Below are positions 56,508 to 64,000 of a DNA stretch of 64,000 nucleotides, in pieces. The stretch covers positions 2,666,001 to 2,730,000 of the forward strand of contig NZ_JACHMS010000001.1 in the NCBI RefSeq assembly GCF_014205055.1, given 5' to 3'. The position numbers and the translations under genes are program-made. The notes beneath the pieces were generated by a model. The model saw nothing but the letters and a program-made list of their open reading frames with translations. It was not told the DNA's origin and searched no databases. Position 1 is the first letter of the stretch; each line of letters opens with the position of its first letter. The DNA comes from Streptomyces luteogriseus (GTDB lineage Bacteria; Actinomycetota; Actinomycetes; Streptomycetales; Streptomycetaceae).

Positions 56508-57845
56508 TCACAGACTCAAGCCGTCGAGAACCCACTCGGCCACCAGCACCCCGCCCAGCCCGAGCACGGCCAGCACCGTCGTGTAGGACGTCCGCACCTT
56601 GATCGCCTCGACGACCGACAGGTTGAAGTACTCCTTGAACAGCCAGAACCCGGGGTCGTTCACATGCGAGAACGCGATGGAGCCGCAGGCGACGGCCAGC
56701 ACCATCACCTCCGGGTGGACCCCGCTCCCGGCGAGCAGCGGCAGCGCGACACCGGAGGCGGTGACCACCGCCACCGTCGCCGAGCCGAGCGCGATACGCA
56801 GGATGACCGCGACGAGCCAGGCGAGGACGATCGGCGAGATGGACCAGCCGTCCGTGGCGTCCTTGATGTAGTCGGAGATCCCGCCTTCGACCAGCACGTT
56901 CTTGAACGCCCCGCCCGCGCCGATGACCAGCAGGATCATCGCCATCGCCTGGGCCGCCGACGTGCAGGACGCCCCGACGTCGCTCAGGCTGCGCCCGATC
57001 CGCGGCCCGAACGCCCACACGGCCAGGCACAGCGTCAGGAGCAGCGCGATCGGCGCCGACCCGATGAACGCGACGGCGTGCAGCAGGGGGCTCTCGCCCG
57101 ACGTGGCCATGTCCGTCACCGCGGCGGCCACGATCAGCACGACGGGGAAGAGCGCCACGAACAGGGACCAGCCGAGACCGGGCATCTCCTCGTCGGTGAA
57201 CTCGCGTTCGCTGACCAGGCCCTTGGGGATGGACGGCGTCAGCCGCGCGACGAACGGAAGCCGGGGCCAGGTCAGGGCGATGAGCGCGCCGACGGGCACG
57301 GCGATGAACAGGCCGTAGAACAGGGTCAGTCCGACGGAGGCGTGGAAGGTCGCGGCGACGGCGGTGGGGCCCGGGTGCGGCGGGAGGAAGCTGTGCATGG
57401 TGGACAGCGCGATGGACATCGGCAGGCCCACCCACAGCAGCTTCGCCCCGGTGACCCTGACCAGCGTGAACGCGATGGGCACGATGATGATGAACGCGAC
57501 CTCGTAGAACATGGTCACGCCGATCAGCATGGACGTGACCACCATGGCGACCTGGACCCAGCGCGGCCCGAAGGCGTCGAGGAGCTTGCCGGCTATGCGC
57601 TGGGCGGCGCCCGAGTCCCCCATCACCCGGCCCACCATCGCGCCGAGCCCGATGGTCAGCATGGTGTCGCCGATCTGGTCCCCGATGCCCTCGGAGAGGA
57701 CGTCCGGGATGGTCGCCACGGGAATGCCCTGGACGAGCGCGACGCCCACCGCCACGAGCAGCAGGGCCGCGAAGCCGTTCAGTCTCAACCTGGTCATGAG
57801 GACGAGCAGGATCAGAACGCTGATCCCGACGATGAGCAGAGGCAA
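56508..57845 (-). CDS. GntP-family gluconate/sugar-acid:H+ symporter
   Basis: 445 residues with about 12-14 membrane segments. FLPPHPGPTAVAATF and GATATVAVV-like GSATVAVVTASGVALPL, then SHVNDPGFWLFKEYF, are GntP hallmarks. The family imports gluconate or related acids; with gudD downstream, glucarate or a similar aldarate is likely. Start TTG 57845 has AAAGGGGA 7-10 nt before it. The promoter region contains a perfect 9-bp inverted repeat. Confidence 0.92.
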   Translation of the reverse strand: MPLLIVGISVLILLVLMTRLRLNGFAALLLVAVGVALVQGIPVATIPDVLSEGIGDQIGDTMLTIGLGAMVGRVMGDSGAAQRIAGKLLDAFGPRWVQVAMVVTSMLIGVTMFYEVAFIIIVPIAFTLVRVTGAKLLWVGLPMSIALSTMHSFLPPHPGPTAVAATFHASVGLTLFYGLFIAVPVGALIALTWPRLPFVARLTPSIPKGLVSEREFTDEEMPGLGWSLFVALFPVVLIVAAAVTDMATSGESPLLHAVAFIGSAPIALLLTLCLAVWAFGPRIGRSLSDVGASCTSAAQAMAMILLVIGAGGAFKNVLVEGGISDYIKDATDGWSISPIVLAWLVAVILRIALGSATVAVVTASGVALPLLAGSGVHPEVMVLAVACGSIAFSHVNDPGFWLFKEYFNLSVVEAIKVRTSYTTVLAVLGLGGVLVAEWVLDGLSL

Positions 57846-57883
57846 GGCAGTTCCCCTTTGAACCGATGACCCATCTCTGAAAC

Positions 57884-57907
57884 CGCCATCTCTGTATGGA
57901 GATGGCG
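57884..57907. promoter_or_regulatory. Inverted repeat upstream of the gntP-gudD operon
   Basis: CGCCATCTC (57884-57892) and GAGATGGCG (57899-57907) are perfect 9-bp arms 6 bp apart. Extra CCATCTC (57871) and GTATGAGGATGG (57913) half-sites flank it. The centre is 50 bp before the TTG start, so it is a candidate operator; no regulator gene is adjacent. Confidence 0.6.
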
Positions 57908-58056
57908 TCCACGTATGAGGATGGAGGCTAGGTGGGTGAACGGATCAGGGTCAATGGGTCGGGCGATCACACCTCGCCGGACCACCACACGCAGAAGCGC
58001 CCGGCGAGACCTGCTCACCGGGCGCTCCGTTCCGCCGGCCACATGTTCCCGAGGGG

Positions 58057-58515
58057 TCAGTCGGCCGTCCCCTCCGGCAGGACCCCGGCCCGGAACGGCT
58101 CGACCCCCTCCAGCCTCCGCACCCGCGTCGGCTCGATCAGCAGCATCACCCGGCGCTCGCCGGGCAGCAGCCACGGGTACCGGTCCTCGCCGAGGTACTT
58201 CCGCGCCAGCCGGTCCATCGCCCGCTCCGCGGCCTCCCCCTCCACGAACCGCATGACCTTCCCGCGGATCTCGGCGCGGTCGTACGGGTTGTCGGGGTCG
58301 TGGTGCGACAGCGAAACGTACGGATTGCGCCGCAGGTTCTCCTCCTTCACCCGCCCCATCGAGGTGTTGACCATGACGTACTCCCCTTCGATGTCCGCCC
58401 ACATGGGCGACACCTGGGGCGCCCCGTCCGCCCCCACCGTGGCGAGATGCCAGAAGTTCGGCGCGAGAAGTCGCTCGCGAATATGCCCGTTGAGCTTGCC
58501 GTTCACGTGATTCAC
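58057..58515 (-). CDS. PPOX-class F420-dependent oxidoreductase
   Basis: 152 residues forming a split beta-barrel. FWHLATVGADGAPQVSPMWAD, then RRNPYVSLSHHDPDNPY, and a C-terminal MLLIEPTRVRRLEG match F420-binding FDORs of the pyridoxamine-5'-phosphate-oxidase class rather than FMN-binding PdxH. The substrate is unknown. GTG 58515 has GGAAAGG before it. Confidence 0.8.
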   Translation of the reverse strand: MNHVNGKLNGHIRERLLAPNFWHLATVGADGAPQVSPMWADIEGEYVMVNTSMGRVKEENLRRNPYVSLSHHDPDNPYDRAEIRGKVMRFVEGEAAERAMDRLARKYLGEDRYPWLLPGERRVMLLIEPTRVRRLEGVEPFRAGVLPEGTAD

Positions 58516-58692
58516 TGCCTTTCCGGGCCCATGATCACCGGGCCCGGCGCCATCCTCGCCGCACCCGCGCCCCCGTCGACAGACGATCTTCGGCCCCGGT
58601 CGAACCCGCCGGTAGCCGTAGTTTCGTACAATCCGTGATCCTGGCCGAACAGACCGTAGTCAGCCCACTCCCGCCGCCCTAGCTTGTGGGCC

Positions 58693-59445
58693 GTGCGCCG
58701 ACCTTCAGCCCGACCGAGCCAGCCCCCGCCCCCTCCCCCCGGACCGTCCGCCCCGACGGCCCCACCCTTCAACGCCCCCGCCGCCCGCCGGCTGCGCGCG
58801 GCCCTCGGCATGGCCCCCGAGCACGTCGCCTACGGCATGCGCGTCTCGTACGGGCACCCGCACGTCACCCCGGACCACGTGATGGCCTGGGAACGCGGGG
58901 CCGCCGCCCCGACCAACTCCGAACTCACCGCGCTCGCGGGCGTGCTGTGGTGCTCGCCCGCCGAACTCATCGGCAGACCGCGCACCCTGCGTGAACACCG
59001 CATCGCCCGCTGCCTCGCCCCGGAGGACGTGGCCCGGGCCGTGGGGCACGAGGTGCAGGCGTATCTGCGCATGGAGGAGACCGACACCTGGCGCGGCACG
59101 GACCGGCAGTCCGCCGCCCTGGCCGATCTGCTCGGGCTCGGCCTGCCCGACTTCGTCACGGTCACGGGCCGCGACGGCAGACTCGGCGCCCTGCTGCGCA
59201 GCGCCGCCACCACCCGCTGGCAGGCCTACGTCCGCCCGGTGGCCAAACTCGTGCCCCTGGACCGGCGGTTCCTCGAGGACGCCCTGCGGGGCCTGCACGA
59301 GGACTACCAGGGGCACATGGCCGCCACCCTGAGCTGGGGCGGCGGCAGGGGTGACGCGGGCGGCGCCGGCCAGGACTTCCTCGACCGGATCGTGGAGCAC
59401 TTCTGGACGAAGCTCCAGGACGACACCGATCTGGAGGCCGGCTAG
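58693..59445 (+). CDS. XRE-family DNA-binding protein
   Basis: About 250 residues. After a Pro-rich N-terminus comes an HTH (RRLRAALGMAPEHVAYGM, then VTPDHVMAWERGAAAPTNSEL), and a second HTH-like helix pair (EHRIARCLAPEDVARAVGHEVQAYLRMEETD, then TDRQSAALADLLGL). The C-terminal third is not recognised. The family regulates transcription, with no known target here. GTG 58693 is assumed; TTG 58684 is possible. It is convergent with pfkA. Confidence 0.75.
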   Translation: MRRPSARPSQPPPPPPGPSAPTAPPFNAPAARRLRAALGMAPEHVAYGMRVSYGHPHVTPDHVMAWERGAAAPTNSELTALAGVLWCSPAELIGRPRTLREHRIARCLAPEDVARAVGHEVQAYLRMEETDTWRGTDRQSAALADLLGLGLPDFVTVTGRDGRLGALLRSAATTRWQAYVRPVAKLVPLDRRFLEDALRGLHEDYQGHMAATLSWGGGRGDAGGAGQDFLDRIVEHFWTKLQDDTDLEAG

Positions 59446-59467
59446 AGGACCGACCCCCGCAAGCCCC

Positions 59468-59505
59468 TGGAAAGACCCTGAAAGACCTTGGAAGCCCTAG
59501 AAGAC
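59468..59505. repeat. Short imperfect repeats at the XRE-pfkA junction
   Basis: TGGAAAGACC, TGAAAGACC, TGGAAGCCC and AGAAGACC follow one another in the 51 bp between two convergent stops and into the end of pfkA. They look like slippage products. Confidence 0.5.
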
Positions 59506-60522
59506 CGACTCGGCCTCGTCCATCCGGTCCTTCGGCACCGTCTTCAGCTCGGTCACGGCCTCCGCGAGCGGGACCATCACGATGTCCGTCCCGCGCAGGG
59601 CGGTCATCCTGCCGAACTGCTCCTGGTGCGCGGCCTCCACCGCGTGCCAGCCGAACCGCGTGGCGAGCACCCGGTCGTAGGCGGTGGGCACACCGCCGCG
59701 CTGGACGTGGCCGAGGATGACCGGCTTGGCCTCCTTGCCGAGGCGCCGCTCCAGCTCGTGGGCCAGGGCGGTGCCGATGCCCTGGAAGCGCTCGTGGCCG
59801 AACTTGTCTATGGCGCCCTTGACGTAGTCCATGGAGCCGTCGGCGGGGTGGGCGCCCTCGGCGACGCAGACCACCGCGAACTTCTTGCCGCGGGAGAACC
59901 GCTCCTCGACCATCTTCACGAGGTCGGCCGGGTCGAACGGCCGCTCCGGCAGGCAGATGCCGTGCGCGCCGGCCGCCATGCCGGACTCCAGGGCGATCCA
60001 GCCCGCGTGGCGGCCCATGACCTCCACCACCATCACCCGCTGGTGGGACTCGGCGGTGGTCTTCAGGCGGTCCATCGCCTCGGTGGCGACGCCCACGGCG
60101 GTGTCGAAGCCGAAGGTGCGGTCCGTGGAGGAGATGTCGTTGTCGATCGTCTTCGGGACACCCACGACGGGCAGGCCGGCGTCGCTCAGCATGCGCGCGG
60201 CCGTCAGCGTGCCCTCGCCGCCGATCGGGATGAGCGCGTCGATGCCGAACTCGTGGATCATGTCGGAGGCGTTCTCGCAGGCCTCGCGCAGCCGGTCGCG
60301 CTCCAGCCGGGACGACCCGAGGATGGTGCCGCCGCGGGCCAGGATGCCGCTGACGGACTCCAGATCGAGGCTGCGGTAGCGGCCGTCGAGCAGACCGGCG
60401 TAGCCGTCCTCGAAGCCGATGACCTCGTCGCCGTAGTTGTCGACCGCCCGGTGCACGACCGACCGGATCACGGCGTTCAGGCCGGGGCAGTCGCCGCCTG
60501 CGGTGAGAACTCCGATACGCAT
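59497..60522 (-). CDS. pfkA: ATP-dependent 6-phosphofructokinase
   Basis: 341 residues. GVLTAGGDCPGLNAVIRSVV is the nucleotide region, PKTIDNDI contains the catalytic Asp of the PFK family, and VMGRHAGW and HVQRGG bind the sugar. The site that separates donors reads PIGGEGTL, with Gly rather than Asp after GGE, which favours ATP over pyrophosphate. It makes fructose-1,6-bisphosphate in glycolysis. ATG 60522 is the first Met of the domain. It is divergent from pta, 221 bp away. Confidence 0.93.
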   Translation of the reverse strand: MRIGVLTAGGDCPGLNAVIRSVVHRAVDNYGDEVIGFEDGYAGLLDGRYRSLDLESVSGILARGGTILGSSRLERDRLREACENASDMIHEFGIDALIPIGGEGTLTAARMLSDAGLPVVGVPKTIDNDISSTDRTFGFDTAVGVATEAMDRLKTTAESHQRVMVVEVMGRHAGWIALESGMAAGAHGICLPERPFDPADLVKMVEERFSRGKKFAVVCVAEGAHPADGSMDYVKGAIDKFGHERFQGIGTALAHELERRLGKEAKPVILGHVQRGGVPTAYDRVLATRFGWHAVEAAHQEQFGRMTALRGTDIVMVPLAEAVTELKTVPKDRMDEAESVF

Positions 60523-60743
60523 CGTGCTGTGTCTCCTGCTCGCTGTTGACACCGGTGAGCCACTGCCGATTGTTTCACGCCCCAGAGGCCCCTGTGGAAC
60601 CCCTACGCTGACGGGCGCCTTATCCAGCGGCAGGGGTATTGTCAAGAGGGTTCTGCTCACCTCGGTGGGCGATTTTTGTGCCCCAGGCTGGAAAGCCGTG
60701 GGTGTGAGGCCTCCCCCCACTCGAGACGAAACGGAGAGCGCGC

Positions 60744-62846
60744 GTGACCCGCAGCGTGTACGTGACCGGCATCGACCGCGGCGACGGACGCCAGGTCGTC
60801 GAACTGGGGGTCATGGAGCTCCTCACCCGGCAGGTGGACCGGGTCGGTGTGTTCCGCCCCCTGGTCCACGACGGACCCGACCGCCTCTTCGAGCTGCTGC
60901 GCGCCCGCTACCGGCTCACCCAGGACCCGGCGACCGTCTACGGCATGGACTACCACGAGGCGTCCGCCCTCCAGGCCGAGGCCGGCACCGACGAGCTGGT
61001 GTCCACCCTCGTCGACCGCTTCCACCGGGTCGCGCGGGACTACGACGTCGTCCTGGTCCTCGGCACCGACTACGCCGGCACGCAGCTGCCGGACGAGCTG
61101 TCGCTCAACGCCCGGCTGGCGAACGAGTTCGGCGCGTCCGTGATCCCGGTCGTCGGCGGCCGCAAGCAGACCGTGGAGTCGGTGCTCGCCGAGACGCGCA
61201 ACGCCTACCGCGCCTACGACACCCTGGGCTGCGACGTCCTGGCCATGGTCGCCAACCGGGTGGCCCGCGAGGACCGCGACGAGATCGCCGGCCAGCTCGA
61301 CTCCCGGCTGCCCGTGCCCTGTTACGTCCTGCCCGACGAGCCCGCGCTGTCCGCGCCGACCGTCTCGCAGATCGGCCACGCCCTCGGTGCCAAGGTGGTG
61401 CTCGGCGACGACTCCGGGCTCGCCCGGGACGTGCTGGGCTTCGTCTTCGGCGGCGCGATGCTGCCGAACTTCCTGAGCGCCCTGACCCCGGGCTGCCTCG
61501 TCGTCACCCCGGGCGACCGCTCCGACCTGGTCGTCGGCTCGCTCGCCGCGCACAGCGCCGGCACCCCGCCGATAGCGGGCGTGCTGCTCACCCTCGACGA
61601 GGTGCCCGGCGACCACATCCTCACCCTCGCCGACCGCCTCGCCCCCGGCACCCCGGTGCTGTCGGTGGCCGGCACCAGCTTCCCCACCGCCGAGCAGCTG
61701 TTCTCCCTGGAGGGCAAGCTGAACGCGGCCACCCCGCGCAAGGCCGAGCGGGCCCTCGGCCTGTTCGAGCGGTACGCCGACACCGTCGACCTCGCGCGCC
61801 GGGTCTCCGCTCCGAGCAGCGACCGCGTCACGCCGATGATGTTCGAGCACAAGCTGCTGGAGCAGGCCCGCTCCGACCTGCGCCGGGTCGTCCTGCCCGA
61901 GGGCACCGAGGAGCGGGTGCTGCACGCCGCCGAGGTGCTGTTGCGCCGCGGCGTGTGCGAGCTGACCCTGCTCGGCCCGGTCGACCAGATCCGCAAGAAG
62001 GCCGCCGATCTCGGCATCGACCTCGGGGAGTCCCAGCTGATCGACCCGGCCGCCTCCGACCTGCGCGACTCCTTCGCCGAGAAGTACGCCGCCCTGCGCG
62101 CCCACCGGGGCGTCACCGTGGAGCTCGCCTACGACGTGGTCTCCGACGTGAACTACTTCGGCACGCTGATGGTCCAGGAGGGCCTCGCCGACGGCATGGT
62201 GTCGGGCTCGGTGCACTCCACGGCCGCGACCATCCGCCCGGCGTTCGAGATCATCAAGACGAAGCCGGACGCCGGCATCGTCTCGTCCGTGTTCTTCATG
62301 TGCCTGGCCGACAAGGTCCTCGTCTACGGCGACTGCGCGGTCAACCCGGACCCGAACGCCGAGCAGCTCGCCGACATCGCCATCCAGTCGGCGGCCACGG
62401 CCGAGCAGTTCGGCGTGGAGCCCAGGATCGCGATGCTGTCGTACTCCACCGGCACCTCCGGCTCCGGCGCCGACGTCGACAAGGTGCGCGAGGCCACGGA
62501 GCTGGTGCGCGCGCGCCGGCCCGACCTGAAGATCGAGGGACCGATCCAGTACGACGCCGCGGTGGAGCCGTCGGTCGCGGCGACCAAGCTGCCCGGCTCC
62601 GAGGTCGCCGGGCAGGCGAGCGTGCTGATCTTCCCCGACCTGAACACCGGCAACAACACCTACAAGGCCGTGCAGCGCTCGGCCGGCGCGATCGCGGTCG
62701 GCCCGGTGCTGCAGGGTCTGCGCAAGCCGGTCAACGACCTGTCCCGGGGCGCCATGGTCTCCGACATCGTGAACACCGTCGCGATCACGGCGATCCAGGC
62801 CCAGATGCCCGCCCCGTCCCCGAGCGAGAAGGCGACCGCCCAGTGA
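60744..62846 (+). CDS. pta: Phosphate acetyltransferase (long form)
   Basis: 700 residues. An N-terminal P-loop-like/DRTGG region (about 1-360, with YVTGIDRGDGRQVVELG) is followed by the C-terminal transacetylase, containing MMFEHKLLEQARSDLRRVVLPEGTEERVL, DGMVSGSVHSTAATIRPAFE, MLSYSTGTSGSGADV and IFPDLNTGNNTYKAVQRSA. It converts acetyl-CoA and phosphate to acetyl phosphate. GTG 60744 follows GGAGAG. It overlaps ackA by 4 nt, so the acetate pathway is one operon. Confidence 0.95.
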   Translation: MTRSVYVTGIDRGDGRQVVELGVMELLTRQVDRVGVFRPLVHDGPDRLFELLRARYRLTQDPATVYGMDYHEASALQAEAGTDELVSTLVDRFHRVARDYDVVLVLGTDYAGTQLPDELSLNARLANEFGASVIPVVGGRKQTVESVLAETRNAYRAYDTLGCDVLAMVANRVAREDRDEIAGQLDSRLPVPCYVLPDEPALSAPTVSQIGHALGAKVVLGDDSGLARDVLGFVFGGAMLPNFLSALTPGCLVVTPGDRSDLVVGSLAAHSAGTPPIAGVLLTLDEVPGDHILTLADRLAPGTPVLSVAGTSFPTAEQLFSLEGKLNAATPRKAERALGLFERYADTVDLARRVSAPSSDRVTPMMFEHKLLEQARSDLRRVVLPEGTEERVLHAAEVLLRRGVCELTLLGPVDQIRKKAADLGIDLGESQLIDPAASDLRDSFAEKYAALRAHRGVTVELAYDVVSDVNYFGTLMVQEGLADGMVSGSVHSTAATIRPAFEIIKTKPDAGIVSSVFFMCLADKVLVYGDCAVNPDPNAEQLADIAIQSAATAEQFGVEPRIAMLSYSTGTSGSGADVDKVREATELVRARRPDLKIEGPIQYDAAVEPSVAATKLPGSEVAGQASVLIFPDLNTGNNTYKAVQRSAGAIAVGPVLQGLRKPVNDLSRGAMVSDIVNTVAITAIQAQMPAPSPSEKATAQ

Positions 62847-64000
62847 GCCCCACCCGTGTCCTCGTCCTCAACTCCGGCTCCTCGTCGGTGAAGTACCAGC
62901 TGCTCGACATGCGCGACAGCAGCCGGCTCGCGGTGGGCCTGGTGGAGCGCATCGGCGAGCAGACGTCCCGGCTGAAGCACACCCCGGCGGGCGGCGAGAG
63001 CCGCGAGCGCGAGGGTGCGATCGCCGACCACGACGCCGCCCTGAAGGCCGTCGCCGAGGAGCTCGCCAAGGACGACCTGGGCCTGGACTCGCCCGAACTG
63101 GCCGCGATCGGGCACCGGGTGGTGCACGGCGGCAAGACCTTCACCGAGCCGACCGTGATCGACGACGCCGTGCTCGCCGAGATCGAGCGGCTCATCCCGG
63201 TGGCCCCCCTGCACAACCCGGCCAACCTCACCGGGATCCGCACGGCCCAGGTGCTGCGTCCGGACCTGCCGCAGGTCGCCGTGTTCGACACCGCGTTCCA
63301 CACGACCATGCCGGAGTCGGCCGCCCGCTACGCGATCGACGTGAAGACCGCCGACGAGCACCGCGTGCGGCGCTACGGCTTCCACGGCACCTCGCACGCG
63401 TACGTCTCGCGCGCCACCGCCGAGCTCCTGGGCAAGGACCCGTCCGAGACGAACGTGATCGTGCTGCACCTGGGCAACGGGGCGTCCGCCTCGGCGGTGC
63501 GGGGCGGTCGCTGCGTGGACACCTCCATGGGGCTGACGCCTTTGGAGGGGCTCGTGATGGGTACGCGCTCCGGAGACATGGACCCGGCCGTCATCTTCCA
63601 TTTGATGCGTGTTGGCGGAATGTCCGCCGACGAGATCGACACTCTTCTCAACAAGAAGAGCGGTCTGATCGGTCTGTGCGGTGACAACGACATGAGGGAG
63701 ATCCGCCGCCGCGTCGACGAGGGCGACGAGCAGGCGGAGCTGGCGTTCGACATCTACATTCACCGGCTGAAGAAGTACATCGGCGCCTATTACGCCGTGC
63801 TCGGGCGGGTGGACGCGGTCGCCTTCACCGCAGGTGTCGGCGAGAACGCGGCTCCCGTGCGGGCGGCCGCCCTGGCGGGTCTGGAGGAGCTGGGCCTGGC
63901 GGTGGACGGCGAGCGCAACGCCGTACGCGGCGACGAGGCGCGGCTGATCTCGCCCGAGGGCGCCCGGGTCGCGGTGGCGGTGGTACCTACTGACGAGGAA
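62843..64000 (+). CDS. ackA: Acetate kinase (3' end beyond window)
   Basis: 386 residues in the window, without a stop codon; full length is usually about 400. VLVLNSGSSSVKYQLLD opens the ASKHA fold. HRVVHGGKTF, FDTAFHTTMPESAARYAI, RRYGFHGTSHAYVS and VLHLGNGASASAV, then GTRSGDMDPAVIF, cover substrate and phosphate binding. It makes acetate and ATP from acetyl phosphate. GTG 62843 overlaps the pta stop as GTGA. The last residues seen, VAVVPTDEE, lie close to the usual C-terminus. Confidence 0.93.
   Translation, partial: MSPTRVLVLNSGSSSVKYQLLDMRDSSRLAVGLVERIGEQTSRLKHTPAGGESREREGAIADHDAALKAVAEELAKDDLGLDSPELAAIGHRVVHGGKTFTEPTVIDDAVLAEIERLIPVAPLHNPANLTGIRTAQVLRPDLPQVAVFDTAFHTTMPESAARYAIDVKTADEHRVRRYGFHGTSHAYVSRATAELLGKDPSETNVIVLHLGNGASASAVRGGRCVDTSMGLTPLEGLVMGTRSGDMDPAVIFHLMRVGGMSADEIDTLLNKKSGLIGLCGDNDMREIRRRVDEGDEQAELAFDIYIHRLKKYIGAYYAVLGRVDAVAFTAGVGENAAPVRAAALAGLEELGLAVDGERNAVRGDEARLISPEGARVAVAVVPTDEE

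Overview
The window is high-GC (roughly 70-73%) actinobacterial DNA, almost certainly from a Streptomyces chromosome. Coding genes show very strong G/C at third codon positions, GTG and TTG starts are common, and I found only one in-frame TTA codon. The gene families and their order (ackA-pta-pfkA, a glgB-mak-treS-glgE group, glgP, glgX, a HelD-type helicase) resemble the S. coelicolor core region around SCO5424-SCO5469, read in reverse. That comparison is from memory, not from a search. No phage, insertion sequence, CRISPR array, rRNA or intact tRNA gene was seen.

Layout. 1-10 kb: the tail of L-serine dehydratase, an MHS-family transporter, a GH25 lysozyme, an F420/NADP reductase-like protein, a small EF-hand protein, a MerR regulator, a beta-propeller lipoprotein, an anti-sigma-type ATPase, an enoyl-CoA hydratase and two adjacent paralogous L,D-transpeptidase lipoproteins. 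10.3-20 kb: the debranching enzyme GlgX, a small remnant of a LuxR response regulator, and four ABC exporter half-transporters arranged as two translationally coupled pairs. 20.3-29 kb: two tandem thermolysin-like (M4) proteases, a DUF1990 protein, alpha-glucan phosphorylase GlgP, and a secreted subtilisin whose gene carries the TTA codon.

29.3-37.7 kb: the GlgE alpha-glucan pathway in one direction, glgE-treS-mak-glgB. TreS converts trehalose to maltose, Mak phosphorylates it, GlgE adds the maltosyl unit to a glucan and GlgB branches it. GlgP and GlgX, nearby, degrade and debranch the same polymer. GlgB has an unusual N-terminal extension of about 250 residues rich in Lys and Ala, like a histone H1 tail. 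37.8-44.7 kb: a hydrolase fragment, a small membrane protein, a HelD/HelR-type RNA polymerase-associated helicase, a MerR-thioredoxin pair, an AsnC regulator, an epimerase and an aldo/keto reductase.

44.9-64 kb: an MDR transporter divergent from its likely TetR repressor, with three operator-like palindromes between them; a C4-dicarboxylate transporter (dctA) divergent from a CitA/DcuS-type two-component system; a CUT1 sugar importer with no ATPase gene; a glucarate dehydratase-GntP permease operon; an F420-dependent oxidoreductase; an XRE-type regulator; and pfkA, pta and ackA, the last cut by the window edge.

The most notable signals are the GlgB tail, the single bldA-type TTA codon, two MerR genes with the same 19-bp-spacer promoter geometry and predicted leaderless mRNAs, the triple TetR operator, two asymmetric ABC pairs, and several tandem repeats and hairpins, one of which looks like a tRNA acceptor/T-arm minihelix. 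I did not find a clear undescribed defence or mobile system. Coordinates, motif positions and repeats were read by eye.
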